A stretch of 64,000 bases of DNA, taken from Lachnospiraceae bacterium (GTDB taxonomy: Bacteria > Bacillota > Clostridia > Lachnospirales > Lachnospiraceae). The stretch is taken from NCBI GenBank assembly GCA_902363555.1, contig CABJAM010000007.1, forward strand, positions 1 through 64,000, read 5' to 3'. This document shows positions 1 through 8,696 of this stretch, piece by piece; the stretch's first letter is position 1, and each line of letters starts with the position of its first letter. The notes below the pieces were generated by a model that saw only the letters and a program-made list of their open reading frames with translations, was not told where the DNA came from and ran no database searches. Made by a program: the position numbers and the translations under genes.

Positions 1-97
1 ATTCACCATATATAAAATACAAAAGATTGACAAAAAATTTCCAGCATCCACAAGGAATACTGGGATATTTTGGGAATGGATGCTTCCAAACTCAGGG

Positions 98-122
98 GGT
101 CTGCGCATTTACTGCGCAGACC
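98..122. other. short perfect hairpin, 10-bp stem
   Basis: Arms at 98-107 and 113-122 are perfect reverse complements around a 5-base loop. There is no clear T-tract on either side, so it may be the tail structure of a gene left of the window or simply a stable mRNA hairpin. No convincing coding sequence was seen in 1-250. Confidence 0.4.
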
Positions 123-160
123 TATATGGAACCGTAAATTTATGGATATAGAGCCCGACG

Positions 161-229
161 CAACACGATTTGACCATGGTGTAACCGTTCGTTTTCTCCG
201 AATCGTTGCACCATGGTCAAATCATGTCG
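161..229. repeat. long nested inverted repeat
   Basis: Perfect 15-bp arms lie at 167-181 and 209-223, extended outward by imperfect pairing to about 161 and 229, and with a second weaker dyad inside the loop. It sits just upstream of the cold-shock promoter. It could be a repeated extragenic palindrome, a small insertion remnant, or a terminator of an upstream gene; it has no proper T-tract. A similarly nested palindrome occurs at 43565-43614. Confidence 0.5.
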
Positions 230-250
230 AAAAATAGTTTACGATTTTGC

Positions 251-280
251 TTGACACTAAAGTAAAAACCATGTTATAGT
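251..280 (+). promoter_or_regulatory. sigma-A type promoter of the cold-shock gene
   Basis: A consensus TTGACA at 251-256 is followed, 18 bases later, by TATAGT at 275-280. It would produce a leader of about 130 bases in front of the cold-shock gene, a length typical of regulated cold-shock mRNAs. Confidence 0.7.
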
Positions 281-313
281 AACCCTAGTGTTTCTGATAA
301 GATTTTGATTTCG

Positions 314-375
314 CATATTTTTACAAGTCATTAATTTTATTGATGCCTTGTAAAAATATGTGATTTTTTTATTTT
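314..375 (+). promoter_or_regulatory. structured 5' leader of the cold-shock mRNA
   Basis: Perfect 14-bp arms at 314-327 and 347-360 form a strong AT-rich hairpin, followed by a T-rich stretch (about 364-375). It lies between the promoter and the ribosome site at 405-410. It may act as an attenuator or as a temperature-sensitive RNA element; cold-shock genes commonly have such leaders, but the mechanism here is inferred. Confidence 0.5.
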
Positions 376-418
376 AGCCCAGGAGTCACAAATATTTTAT
401 TTTCAGGAGGTACCTATT

Positions 419-622
419 ATGAATAACGGTACAGTTAAATGGTTCAACAGCACTAAAGGATTTGGTTTTATCACAAACGACAGCACAGGCGAAGATGTTT
501 TCGTACACTTCTCCGGTATTGCTACCGATGGCTTCAAGACTCTTGAAGACGGCCAGAGAGTAACATATGATACAGCTCAGGGAAACCGTGGCTTACAGGC
601 AGTGAACGTACAGGTTGCTTAA
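419..622 (+). CDS. cspA: cold-shock protein, CspA family
   Basis: This 67-residue protein is one cold-shock (OB-fold) domain from end to end. It shows both nucleic-acid-binding motifs, RNP1 as KGFGFI (residues 13-18) and RNP2 as VFVHF (27-31), and the usual GTVKWFN start. The family binds single-stranded RNA and DNA in the cytoplasm and melts mRNA structure at low temperature; many Csp members are also expressed constitutively. The start follows a strong AGGAGG at 405-410 with 8-base spacing. It is monocistronic, with its own promoter, long leader and a terminator right behind it. The exact paralogue cannot be decided from sequence alone. Confidence 0.95.
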   Translation: MNNGTVKWFNSTKGFGFITNDSTGEDVFVHFSGIATDGFKTLEDGQRVTYDTAQGNRGLQAVNVQVA

Positions 623-637
623 TCAGCCTTAACGAAA

Positions 638-720
638 GGTTCCGTATGCCGGAATTTATCCTCCCTTATGTATTTTATACACAGGGGTGGATAGGATTCC
701 GGCAGCGGAACCTTTTTTTT
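638..720 (+). terminator. intrinsic terminator after cold-shock gene
   Basis: A long interrupted stem pairs 638-654 with 696-712 and is followed by eight T at 713-720. It lies between convergent genes and ends just before the stop of the large minus-strand ATPase gene. Confidence 0.85.
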
Positions 721-728
721 GTGCGCTG

Positions 729-3700
729 CTATTTCATCCCATCCTCATACTTTATCATGGATCTCACGACGGCATATCTTTTTTTCACACTATCCTGACT
801 GCATCGGTCAACTTCCTGCGCCATATCGAGGATGATCTGACAGGCATTCTCCCAATTTCCATAATAATACCAGGTCAATGCCAGCTCCATCCGGGCATAG
901 TAAAGGCTTGTCGTCAATTGATAGTCGTTACTGTCCTTTATGGCCGCCTCCAGTATTTCAATGGCCTGGACCAGATAGGACTTTTGCGCCTCGCCTTCCG
1001 TCAGCATGGCCAATTTACGGTAAAGGATGCCCTGATACCGCTCCTGACGGCATTTATCCGTTCTATAATCCTCCTTTTTCGCAATTTCCATGGATTTTTT
1101 CAGCCACCCGCCGGCCTCCAAAAGTATTTCTCTGACTTGATCTGTACCCAGTAAAGGGTGTCTGCTTCTGGCAATATCCAGCTCATAGTGATATGTATAA
1201 AAATCCTTTAAAAGCTTTTTACTGATCCTCACGCCCTGCTTTTGGAGCGCTGCAATGGCATCCAGGCAGTTCCCCGCATCATGTAAATAGCCCTGATAAA
1301 TGGCCAGCCAATCATCCATTCCCCCCTCACCGGGGCTTTCCCGGTGTTCCAGCACATTCAGCGCCAGAAGCCGGTATATCGCCGCGCAGTTGAGCAGCTC
1401 ATTGACCATTCCAAAATAATATTGCAGGCGCTCATAAATATCATACGCTTCTCTGTAATTTGCAAGCGCCTGTTTCAGGTCCTGGTCACTCCGATTTCTT
1501 TCATAATAACAGACCGCCAGAGCATTGACAGTAAACGCCCGGATGACATCGTAGTTGTTGTCCGGCTCAAATGCTTTCTGCTGTATATCCTCAATTATAT
1601 CCAGCACCTGTGTAAACATCTCGATCGCCTTGTCCGTCTGCGCCTGCTGCCGGTACAGCCTGCCAAGCTGATTTTTTAGCAGCATCAAATGCTCCGGGAA
1701 AAACGTTGACCTAAGTAAATCCTCGTCCTCCAGCGCCAAATCTTCATCCAGGCACGCCATCACAACATCTTCATTCAGACACGCCGACACGCCATTTTGG
1801 GCCCATGTCATCGCCATTTCGGAACCGCTGGTGCGCTCCTCATACTCCGACCGGCACAGACAATAGCGGATATAAAGTATTTCGCTCCGGCTGCCGGTCA
1901 GCTGCTTTCGCAAATTTTCAATCCGCTTCCAGACCTGATCGGCCTGGATATGGGCGGTCTTTTGCCCGGAATGGATATGAATCAGCACATCATCGCACAG
2001 AGCGATTCCACGGATATAAGTCTCCGTTCCCGAAGCCGCGCCTGAGCCAATGGCTGATTTGTATTTATCGTAAAGCGCAAAATCATTGATAACATAGCCG
2101 CTGTACCAGGCAGACTGCAAAAACAGATCGGCGTAAGCGCCGCGCTCCGACGCATCCATCGCCACATAGAGCCGATCAATATGGTTGAGATAATCTTTCA
2201 TCCGCCCCCATTCGCTGTAACCGTAATAGGAAAACCAGTGGAGCTTTGCCCGCAGCTCCCGGACAATACACTGCATAAGAACCTGCCGCCGGGGCGTATT
2301 CAGTAAATGACGGATCGTCTCCTGATACATCCTGTGTATCGTATAATTGTCGCCGGTTCCACGGAGTATGTTCAGACGCCGGACATAATTTGCCAGGATC
2401 ATATCAAAGCGCGGACGGTCCACGGCCGTGGAGGAATTGGCCAGCGCCCGAAACAGCAGGTCCTTTTGGATATTGTCCGAGTCCAGCAGACATGAAAGAT
2501 TCAGTATTTCAGCAAATATCCGCCCCTCCTCCGTCTCGCAAAGCTCCTGGAAAAGCTTCTTAAAGAGCGGATACAGATTGTTATGGACACCGCCGCCCAT
2601 ATTCATATAAATTGATGAAACCTCACTGTAACCGCCACAGATTCCGGTCACCGTTTTTACCATATTCAGGACAATGGGCAGCGTTCCCCAATCGCGGATA
2701 ATGGCAGCGCACTCCGCTTCCGAAAAACAGTCATTGCCCTGCCTGAGATATTCTTTGGCATCTCCACTGCTCATTTCATCCACCAGGCAAAGCCCCTGCC
2801 GTAAAAACAGCGTTTGTGTGATCCGCGTTGTTACGATAATATCTAGGTTTACATAATCCTCGCTTAATTCATCGATCACGGCGCGCAGGGCATTTTCCAA
2901 AGCGCCCAGCCTTTGATAGTCAGCGATATGGTCGTAGCCGTAATTATCAAATATCAGCAGCGGACGCCGGACACCCGTAATAAGCATTCTTATGCGGCGC
3001 AGTATATTGCCCCGGACGCCAAGGTCACACACTTCCTCATTTTCATAAATCATATTTAAGGAGCGGTAAATATCCACAGCCGTCTCGCAGCTTATAAATA
3101 AAATCCGGTCATAGTCTTCCTCGTATCGTTGTCCAAATCTTACGGCCAGGGAGGTCTTGCCATAGCCCGGGCCTGCTGTGATCACCGCAGTCTTATGTGC
3201 TTCCAGAATTTCCCGGATCTGCTTCAATTCATCGGCCCGGCCCACAAAATCATCCACGTATTCCTTTAAATCGCCGTACCGGATACGGGTTCCAAAATCC
3301 GGAACACGCCCAAAATCTGTCCGGCCCCCACTATCCGGCCAACTCCCGCAGCCCATCCGCTCCCCGCAGTCTGTCCGGCCCCTACTATCCGGCCAACTCC
3401 CGCAGCCCATCCGCTCCCCGCAGTCTGTCCGGCCCCCACTGTCCGGCCGCCCGCCGGCGGTTCCATTTCCAGAACGCTTCGTTTTTTCCAGACTCCGGGA
3501 AATGCCATCCGATACTAACTGATTAAGGAGCCTTAAAATCTCACTGTTTTGATACATTTCCAAATAGGCTTTTAAAGTTTCGTCCTTATAAACATTTTGA
3601 TAAAACAAAAACAACCAGTCGTCCGGATGTACACTCCCGCCAAAACCACAGCGCTCCCATGCCGACCGGATATCCGCATCATTCATATATTTCTTCCGGC

Positions 3701-4001
3701 ACCATGAAGACAAAATAAGCTCGCACACGCAGGCCAGCGGCTCTTCCGGACAGTTCTCTGGCAAAAAGACCCGGGTCGTTTTCTCAATGGCCTCATATAT
3801 ACCGGCTTCAATGGCAGAGCAGCCCTTTTGCTCCATCCTTTCCCGGATCAATTTCCACAGCCGGCCTGTTCCCGCGTCCACAGCCTTTTCCACAACATAA
3901 TCCATCAGAGAAAAATCAAACAAAAAAAGTTTGCTTATTTCAGTTACCACACCCATTTCCTCACCGCCCCCATCTTTTGTATCGATAAACCGGACGGCCA
4001 C
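729..4001 (-). CDS. STAND-type (NB-ARC-like) ATPase with helical repeat C-terminus
   Basis: A 1,090-residue protein. Residues 1-175 form an unassigned N-terminal helical region. Residues about 185-228 are a Gly/Arg/Cys-rich linker made of an 18-residue tandem repeat. A P-loop ATPase follows, with Walker A GPGYGKTS near residue 280, Walker B LLIFDNYG near 347, and an arginine-containing VTTRI sensor motif near 392. From about residue 700 to the end is helical, TPR-like sequence. This is the plan of STAND signal-sensing ATPases, used by bacteria in regulation and in anti-phage defence; which applies here is unknown. The start is GTG with AGAAGG upstream; an ATG at codon 16 behind GGTGAGG is an alternative. 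It stands alone, divergent from the MerR gene. Confidence 0.7.
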   Translation of the reverse strand: MAVRFIDTKDGGGEEMGVVTEISKLFLFDFSLMDYVVEKAVDAGTGRLWKLIRERMEQKGCSAIEAGIYEAIEKTTRVFLPENCPEEPLACVCELILSSWCRKKYMNDADIRSAWERCGFGGSVHPDDWLFLFYQNVYKDETLKAYLEMYQNSEILRLLNQLVSDGISRSLEKTKRSGNGTAGGRPDSGGRTDCGERMGCGSWPDSRGRTDCGERMGCGSWPDSGGRTDFGRVPDFGTRIRYGDLKEYVDDFVGRADELKQIREILEAHKTAVITAGPGYGKTSLAVRFGQRYEEDYDRILFISCETAVDIYRSLNMIYENEEVCDLGVRGNILRRIRMLITGVRRPLLIFDNYGYDHIADYQRLGALENALRAVIDELSEDYVNLDIIVTTRITQTLFLRQGLCLVDEMSSGDAKEYLRQGNDCFSEAECAAIIRDWGTLPIVLNMVKTVTGICGGYSEVSSIYMNMGGGVHNNLYPLFKKLFQELCETEEGRIFAEILNLSCLLDSDNIQKDLLFRALANSSTAVDRPRFDMILANYVRRLNILRGTGDNYTIHRMYQETIRHLLNTPRRQVLMQCIVRELRAKLHWFSYYGYSEWGRMKDYLNHIDRLYVAMDASERGAYADLFLQSAWYSGYVINDFALYDKYKSAIGSGAASGTETYIRGIALCDDVLIHIHSGQKTAHIQADQVWKRIENLRKQLTGSRSEILYIRYCLCRSEYEERTSGSEMAMTWAQNGVSACLNEDVVMACLDEDLALEDEDLLRSTFFPEHLMLLKNQLGRLYRQQAQTDKAIEMFTQVLDIIEDIQQKAFEPDNNYDVIRAFTVNALAVCYYERNRSDQDLKQALANYREAYDIYERLQYYFGMVNELLNCAAIYRLLALNVLEHRESPGEGGMDDWLAIYQGYLHDAGNCLDAIAALQKQGVRISKKLLKDFYTYHYELDIARSRHPLLGTDQVREILLEAGGWLKKSMEIAKKEDYRTDKCRQERYQGILYRKLAMLTEGEAQKSYLVQAIEILEAAIKDSNDYQLTTSLYYARMELALTWYYYGNWENACQIILDMAQEVDRCSQDSVKKRYAVVRSMIKYEDGMK
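3317..3447 (-). repeat. 54-bp tandem repeat inside the STAND ATPase gene
   Basis: Two nearly identical 54-bp units (3317-3370, 3371-3424) and a partial third (3425-3447) encode an 18-residue repeat with the motif ERMGCGSWPDS. They lie in the linker between the N-terminal region and the ATPase domain. Unit number may vary between strains because the period is a whole number of codons. Confidence 0.85.
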
Positions 4002-4087
4002 CGCCGCCTTCTGTTTTTAATTATAAATGCCGGGATATCCTCTGTATAGATATAAAAAAACGTGTTAAACACCACGAAACCCTACAC

Positions 4088-4105
4088 TATAACACCAGAG
4101 TTATA
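4088..4105. promoter_or_regulatory. dyad, candidate operator in divergent region
   Basis: TATAAC at 4088-4093 and GTTATA at 4100-4105 are reverse complements separated by 6 bases, in the intergenic region between the STAND ATPase and the MerR regulator. The region also holds AT-rich -10-like sequences. Autoregulation by the MerR protein is plausible but unproven. Confidence 0.35.
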
Positions 4106-4245
4106 AAATGTGATAAAATAAAGGTAACAGTTCGCTCCTGGACACTGATACACAGTGAAACAGCATTATTTTATGACGCAAAATACGCGCAAGCACAGGC
4201 TTTCGTGCCGGAAACATACGGCATCCTGTAACCGGAGGTAAATCT

Positions 4246-4998
4246 ATGAATACGTATAAAACCGCCGATATTGCCAAAATGATCGGCATCCATGTAAATA
4301 CAGTACGCTTATATGAGGATTGCGGACTGATCTCAAAGCCGGAAAGAGCCCCCAATGGCTACCGCATATTTACGGATATCCACCTGGAGCAGTTCCGCCT
4401 GGCCAGAGCCGCACTGAAGGTGGAGGTGCTCCAAAACGGCCTGCGCCGGCAGGCAGTCGATATTATAAAGGCTAGCGCCGCGGGAGAGTATAAAAAGGCG
4501 GAGCAGTTGATCCAGGCCTATGTCACCCAGATTGAAGCAGAAAAATCCAATGCGGAGGAAGCCATTAAGATCACCCGGAGCATGCTTTCCACTATGGAAA
4601 AAATACCGGATGACGACAGTGTGCATTTTACCCGCAGGGAGGCGGCGGAGCATCTCGGTGTAACTATGGATACACTGCGCAATTGGGAGCTGAACGGTCT
4701 GTTTTCCATAAAGCGCAAAGCCAACGGCTACCGGGTTTATACGACCGGCGATATACAGCGTTTAAAAATCATCCGGGCGCTCCGCTGCGCCAACTATTCT
4801 CTGTCATCCATCCTGAGGATGCTGGGTGCTCTTTCGGCAGATCCGCAGGCTGATATCCGGCGCATCATTGATACCCCCCATGGAGATGAGGATATTATCA
4901 CCGCCTGCGACAGGCTGCTGACCTCCCTCCATGAGGCCGGCGAAAATGCCCGTTTTGCGGCCGCTCAAATTGAAAAGCTAAAAAATATGTCCAAATAA
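4246..4998 (+). CDS. MerR-family regulator with two HTH domains
   Basis: This 250-residue protein contains two MerR-type winged helix-turn-helix domains: residues about 4-70, with the family pattern IGIHVNTVRLYEDCGLI, and about 126-195, with LGVTMDTLRNWELNGLF. A helical linker joins them and a short helical tail follows. Classical MerR proteins have one such domain and dimerise; a tandem copy could read a longer operator or act as a pseudo-dimer. No cysteine-rich metal site is evident, so drug or small-molecule sensing is more likely than metal sensing. A good GGAGGT precedes the ATG. It lies 166 bp upstream of an ABC exporter on the same strand, which it probably controls. Confidence 0.85.
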   Translation: MNTYKTADIAKMIGIHVNTVRLYEDCGLISKPERAPNGYRIFTDIHLEQFRLARAALKVEVLQNGLRRQAVDIIKASAAGEYKKAEQLIQAYVTQIEAEKSNAEEAIKITRSMLSTMEKIPDDDSVHFTRREAAEHLGVTMDTLRNWELNGLFSIKRKANGYRVYTTGDIQRLKIIRALRCANYSLSSILRMLGALSADPQADIRRIIDTPHGDEDIITACDRLLTSLHEAGENARFAAAQIEKLKNMSK

Positions 4999-5164
4999 AA
5001 AAGTCTCCACTTTACCACCAGACTTCTGCCAGATGTTATCTTTATACACAGGTCACGGACTTCCTTTGGAAATCCAAGGCCAATCAACTAAAAACCGCGC
5101 GTCGGCGCGAATTAGCCGTAAGCGTCCATCGGGGCGCTGTGGCACGTAAGGAGGTATAAAGATA

Positions 5165-5893
5165 ATGGATCATGCAATCCAGATTACAGGGCTGAGCAAG
5201 TCCTATTCCCAGAAGAATGTCCTCGATCAGATCAATATTTCTGTTCCGAGGGGCCATGTCTATGGACTTTTGGGGGCCAATGGCGCAGGAAAAAGTACGA
5301 CGATCGAATGTGTTCTTGGTACCCGAAAAGCGGATTCGGGCACCATTTCCATTCTGGGGCTGAATCCGCAAAAAAACAGAAAGGAGCTTTTTGAGCAGGT
5401 CGGCGTTCAATTTCAGGAAGCCAACTACCCGGACCGCATCAAGGTAAGGGAGCTTTGTCAGGAGACGTCCTGCCTGTATAAAAATCCGGCGGATTACAGA
5501 AGTCTTCTTCAGAAATTCGATCTGGCAGATAAAGAAAATGCACCGGTCAGTCAATTATCCGGCGGTCAGAAGCAGCGTCTTTTCATTATTTTGGCCCTGA
5601 TCCCCAACCCAAAAGTCGTTTTTCTTGACGAGCTTACCACCGGCCTGGATATCAAGGCACGCAGAAGTGTATGGAATAGTCTGAAAAAACTTAAATCAGA
5701 AGGACTGACGATCTTTCTGACATCCCATTACATGGATGAGGTCGCAGCGCTGTGCGACACGATCGGCATACTTAAAGACGGCCATTTTATTTTTACAGGA
5801 ACTGTGGATGAAGCGATTGAACAAAGCTCTTTTGACACATTGGAGGACGCTTATTTGTGGTTTACAGGTGAGGAGGCCAAAGCAGATGAATAA
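5165..5893 (+). CDS. ABC transporter ATP-binding protein (ABC-2 type exporter)
   Basis: A 242-residue cytoplasmic ATPase with Walker A GANGAGKST near residue 41, signature LSGGQKQR near 133 and Walker B VVFLDELTTGLD near 152. The Walker B/D-loop region reads DELTTGLD rather than the usual DEPTTGLD. It fits the CcmA/DrrA branch that powers export of drugs, lipids or peptides through an ABC-2 permease. The start is placed by AAGGAGG 9 bases upstream. It overlaps the permease gene by 8 bases and follows the MerR gene, so the three probably form one inducible efflux unit. The substrate is unknown. Confidence 0.9.
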   Translation: MDHAIQITGLSKSYSQKNVLDQINISVPRGHVYGLLGANGAGKSTTIECVLGTRKADSGTISILGLNPQKNRKELFEQVGVQFQEANYPDRIKVRELCQETSCLYKNPADYRSLLQKFDLADKENAPVSQLSGGQKQRLFIILALIPNPKVVFLDELTTGLDIKARRSVWNSLKKLKSEGLTIFLTSHYMDEVAALCDTIGILKDGHFIFTGTVDEAIEQSSFDTLEDAYLWFTGEEAKADE

Positions 5894-6629
5894 ATTTTTT
5901 ACAATGCTCAAAATCGAACTGAAGCTTTCAATCCGGGGGATGGATATGGTCATATTTGCCCTGTGCATGCCGCTGGTCATGGTCCTCATTCTGGGCGCTA
6001 TTTACGGGGATCAACCGGCCTTTGACGGCGCCGGCTATACATTTATGGAGCAGTCCTTCGGGGCCATTTCCACCATCGCCATATGCGCAGGCGGCGTCAT
6101 GGGCCTGCCGCTTGTCATCTCCGATTACCGCCAGAAAAAAATACTCAAACGCTATCAGGTGACTCCTGGCAGCCCCACGCTCCTTTTAGGCGTCCAGGTA
6201 GCCATTTATACCATCTATGCATTATTTTCCCTCATACTGGTTTACCTGACCGCCACGCTTTTTTTCCATGTACATTTTTCGGGCTCACTGCCAATGTTTC
6301 TTTTGGCTTACTTTCTTGTTCTGCTGTCCATTTTCAGCATTGGCATGATGGTGGGCGGTGTGGCCCGCGATGTAAAAACCGCCAGCGTTGCCGCCTGTGT
6401 TTTATATTTCCCCATGCTGATCCTCTCGGGGGCCACACTCCCTTATGAGGTCATGCCCGCCGCTTTGCAAAAAATAGCAGACCTTCTTCCACTGACCCAG
6501 GGGATCAAACTGCTCAAAGCCGCCGCCCTGGGGCTCAATGCGGAAATTGTCTGGGTACCCTTTTTAGTCATGCTCGGACTTATGATTGTGTGCGGAGGAA
6601 TTGCCATACGCTTTTTTAAATGGGAATAG
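5886..6629 (+). CDS. ABC-2 type transporter permease
   Basis: A 247-residue membrane protein with about six hydrophobic segments, the first at residues 20-42, and an ABC2_membrane-type layout. It partners the ATPase encoded immediately upstream. The start ATG at 5886 lies inside the end of the ATPase gene (8-base overlap), indicating translational coupling. It meets the convergent histidine-kinase gene with only 9 bases between stops, and no terminator is visible there. Likely function: export of a toxic or signalling compound. Confidence 0.88.
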   Translation: MNKFFTMLKIELKLSIRGMDMVIFALCMPLVMVLILGAIYGDQPAFDGAGYTFMEQSFGAISTIAICAGGVMGLPLVISDYRQKKILKRYQVTPGSPTLLLGVQVAIYTIYALFSLILVYLTATLFFHVHFSGSLPMFLLAYFLVLLSIFSIGMMVGGVARDVKTASVAACVLYFPMLILSGATLPYEVMPAALQKIADLLPLTQGIKLLKAAALGLNAEIVWVPFLVMLGLMIVCGGIAIRFFKWE

Positions 6630-6638
6630 TTTTCTAAT

Positions 6639-8018
6639 TTATTGCCCGCTGCTTAAAAACCGGATTGTCACCACTGCGCCGGCTGTGCCGTTTGCAAGCG
6701 CCATCTGCCCGGCGTGGGTCTCTATCACCTGCGCTGCAAACCAAAGGCCCAGGCCGTGATGGCCATCGGCGCCGCGCGCAGTATCCCCCCGCCATAGCCG
6801 CTCTTTTGCGTGATGCAGCGCCGCCGGACTAAATCCCGGGCCCTCATCCCGCACAACGATCTGCCAGCCGCCGGGGATTCTGCCGCCTTCCACATACACA
6901 TTTTTTCCCGCCGGCGTATGCTCGATGGCATTTTGTACCACATTTCCAAGAGCACGGAGCAAATGGTCGTTCTGAACATTGGCGCTGCCCTCAAGACCAT
7001 TTCGGATTTTCAGGCAGACGCCGCCGGCTTTGGCAACGGCCTCTGTGCCCTGGCAAAGCTGGTCAAACACATCATGCAGGCAAACACTCACAAACGGTTC
7101 ATCCGTACCGGCGGAAGTTTCCAGCAGGCTGGCTACATACTGTTTGGCCCGGTCGTTGCTGGCCGCAATGGTCTCCACCATTTTACGGCTGCTCTCAGGC
7201 AAATCCTCATCCAGCAAAAGCTCGGCATTGCCGCCCACCAAAGTGAGCGGCGTTTTTAAATCATGGGCCAGTGCTGCGATTTCCGCCTCGCGGGCCTGCT
7301 GCGCGGCCCACTGGGAGGACAGGGACGTATATAAAGCCCTGCGCATATGTTCCATGGCCTCCAGCGCCTGGTCGTATTCCCGTATACCCGCATGAGGTAC
7401 TGTAAAATCCAGCTCCTGCGCCCCCACCTTAGCGCTCACCTCGCTAAACAGCCGGAGCTTTGCGGCCAGACGCCGTCCAAGCCACAGGGTGCTGCAAAGC
7501 AGACAAAGCACCCAGGCCGCACAGAGCGTGAACCACCACAGATATTCAAATGGCGGCAGCCTGTGACGCAGCGCGGGATCTGCAAACTCACCCCGGTAAT
7601 ACCACCGCAGGATCACAGTACTCCCATCGTCATAGGTACGTCTGGATATATGGATATCCTGAGGGTCCTCCTGCAAAAACATGGCCAGAGCCTTTTGCGT
7701 CTTTTCATCCACATTGCTTTCCAATATCTGACCGTCTGCGTCAAATAAGACATACTCCGGCAGAAAATCACCGCCCGGGGATATAAAACGATCCGGCGCA
7801 GTCGCCAAAAGCTGTTCCACCTGCATGTTGGAAACAGAACCATGGTAAATCACACCGGCCCCCCGGAGCCATCCCAGGACAGCGAACCATCCAATACCGC
7901 AAAGCAGCATACAGCCAAGCATAACAAGGACAAAACGCAAAAGGACAAAGGAAATACTTACCGGCCGTTTTTTTGCACTTATGTAACTTTTGTTTACCAA
8001 ATGCTTTCTTTTCGCCAT
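6639..8018 (-). CDS. sensor histidine kinase of lantibiotic-resistance type
   Basis: A 459-residue membrane kinase: transmembrane helices near residues 22-50 and 140-160 flank an extracytoplasmic loop of about 90 residues, then a HAMP-like stretch, the phospho-acceptor H-box ALAHDLKTPLT, the N-box NVVQNAIEHTP and G-boxes DEGPGF and GLGLW. It is last in a five-gene operon. Its ATG lies within the response-regulator gene (25-base overlap). By position and partner genes it likely senses cationic peptides or lantibiotics and phosphorylates the adjacent regulator, as in Clostridioides CprK or NisK-like systems. The sensing loop is short compared with NisK. Confidence 0.85.
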   Translation of the reverse strand: MAKRKHLVNKSYISAKKRPVSISFVLLRFVLVMLGCMLLCGIGWFAVLGWLRGAGVIYHGSVSNMQVEQLLATAPDRFISPGGDFLPEYVLFDADGQILESNVDEKTQKALAMFLQEDPQDIHISRRTYDDGSTVILRWYYRGEFADPALRHRLPPFEYLWWFTLCAAWVLCLLCSTLWLGRRLAAKLRLFSEVSAKVGAQELDFTVPHAGIREYDQALEAMEHMRRALYTSLSSQWAAQQAREAEIAALAHDLKTPLTLVGGNAELLLDEDLPESSRKMVETIAASNDRAKQYVASLLETSAGTDEPFVSVCLHDVFDQLCQGTEAVAKAGGVCLKIRNGLEGSANVQNDHLLRALGNVVQNAIEHTPAGKNVYVEGGRIPGGWQIVVRDEGPGFSPAALHHAKERLWRGDTARGADGHHGLGLWFAAQVIETHAGQMALANGTAGAVVTIRFLSSGQ

Positions 8019-8668
8019 TTATAGCCGACCCCCCATACTGTTTCTATGGGGCTTAGCCCCGCAGCCTTGAGCTTGGCACGGATATTTTTGATGTGCTCGG
8101 CAATGGCTGACGCATCGCCCCCGGCGTCAAAGCCGAAAACAGCCTCGTATAATTGTTCCTTTGTAAATACCTGCCCGGCATGGAGGGCCAGGTGCTCACA
8201 GATGGCATATTCGCCCTTTGTAAAGGGCAGCGTATGTTCACCGGCCATGGCAGCCTTTGCCTGCATATCAAAATGTACGCCGCTCCGACTCAGGATGCGT
8301 GCCGGCTGGCGCACCTCCCGTCGGAGGTGCGCGTTTACCCGGGCGCGCAGCTCCGCAATACTGAAGGGCTTTTTGATATAGTCATCGGCACCCAGGCCAA
8401 AGCCCTGCACAAGCGCCGAATCCTCAGCCCTGGCAGTCAGAAATAATATAGGGCAATCCACCTCAGCCCGGATACGGCCGCACAGAGAAAAACCATCCTC
8501 GCCGGGCATCATCACATCCAGCAGCAAAAGATCATACATCCGGCACCGGACCGGGGTCACGGCTGCTGCATCCGCTTCGGTATCAACCTGATGTCCGTCT
8601 TTTCTCAGGGCCGCACGCACCAGGGCAAGCATATCCGGGTCGTCATCCACCACTAACAATTTGGCCAT
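7994..8668 (-). CDS. OmpR-family response regulator
   Basis: A 224-residue regulator: a receiver domain with acidic pair DDDPD at residues 7-11, phospho-acceptor Asp in LLLLDVMMPGEDG near 53, and KK at the usual Lys position (IKKPFS), followed by a winged-helix DNA-binding domain (about 130-222, ending in ETVWGVGYKW). The ATG follows GAGGAGGAG. It lies 28 bp after the permease gene and overlaps the kinase gene. It presumably activates the ABC operon it belongs to, giving positive feedback when a peptide antibiotic is detected. Confidence 0.9.
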   Translation of the reverse strand: MAKLLVVDDDPDMLALVRAALRKDGHQVDTEADAAAVTPVRCRMYDLLLLDVMMPGEDGFSLCGRIRAEVDCPILFLTARAEDSALVQGFGLGADDYIKKPFSIAELRARVNAHLRREVRQPARILSRSGVHFDMQAKAAMAGEHTLPFTKGEYAICEHLALHAGQVFTKEQLYEAVFGFDAGGDASAIAEHIKNIRAKLKAAGLSPIETVWGVGYKWRKESIW

Positions 8669-8696
8669 CGCCGCTCCTCCTCATCGTTTATTTGAA

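Noticed and set aside
3178..3526. Two plus-strand open frames over the 54-bp repeat
   Set aside because: They arise because the GC-rich repeat lacks stops in several frames; the minus-strand frame belongs to the ATPase with clear motifs.
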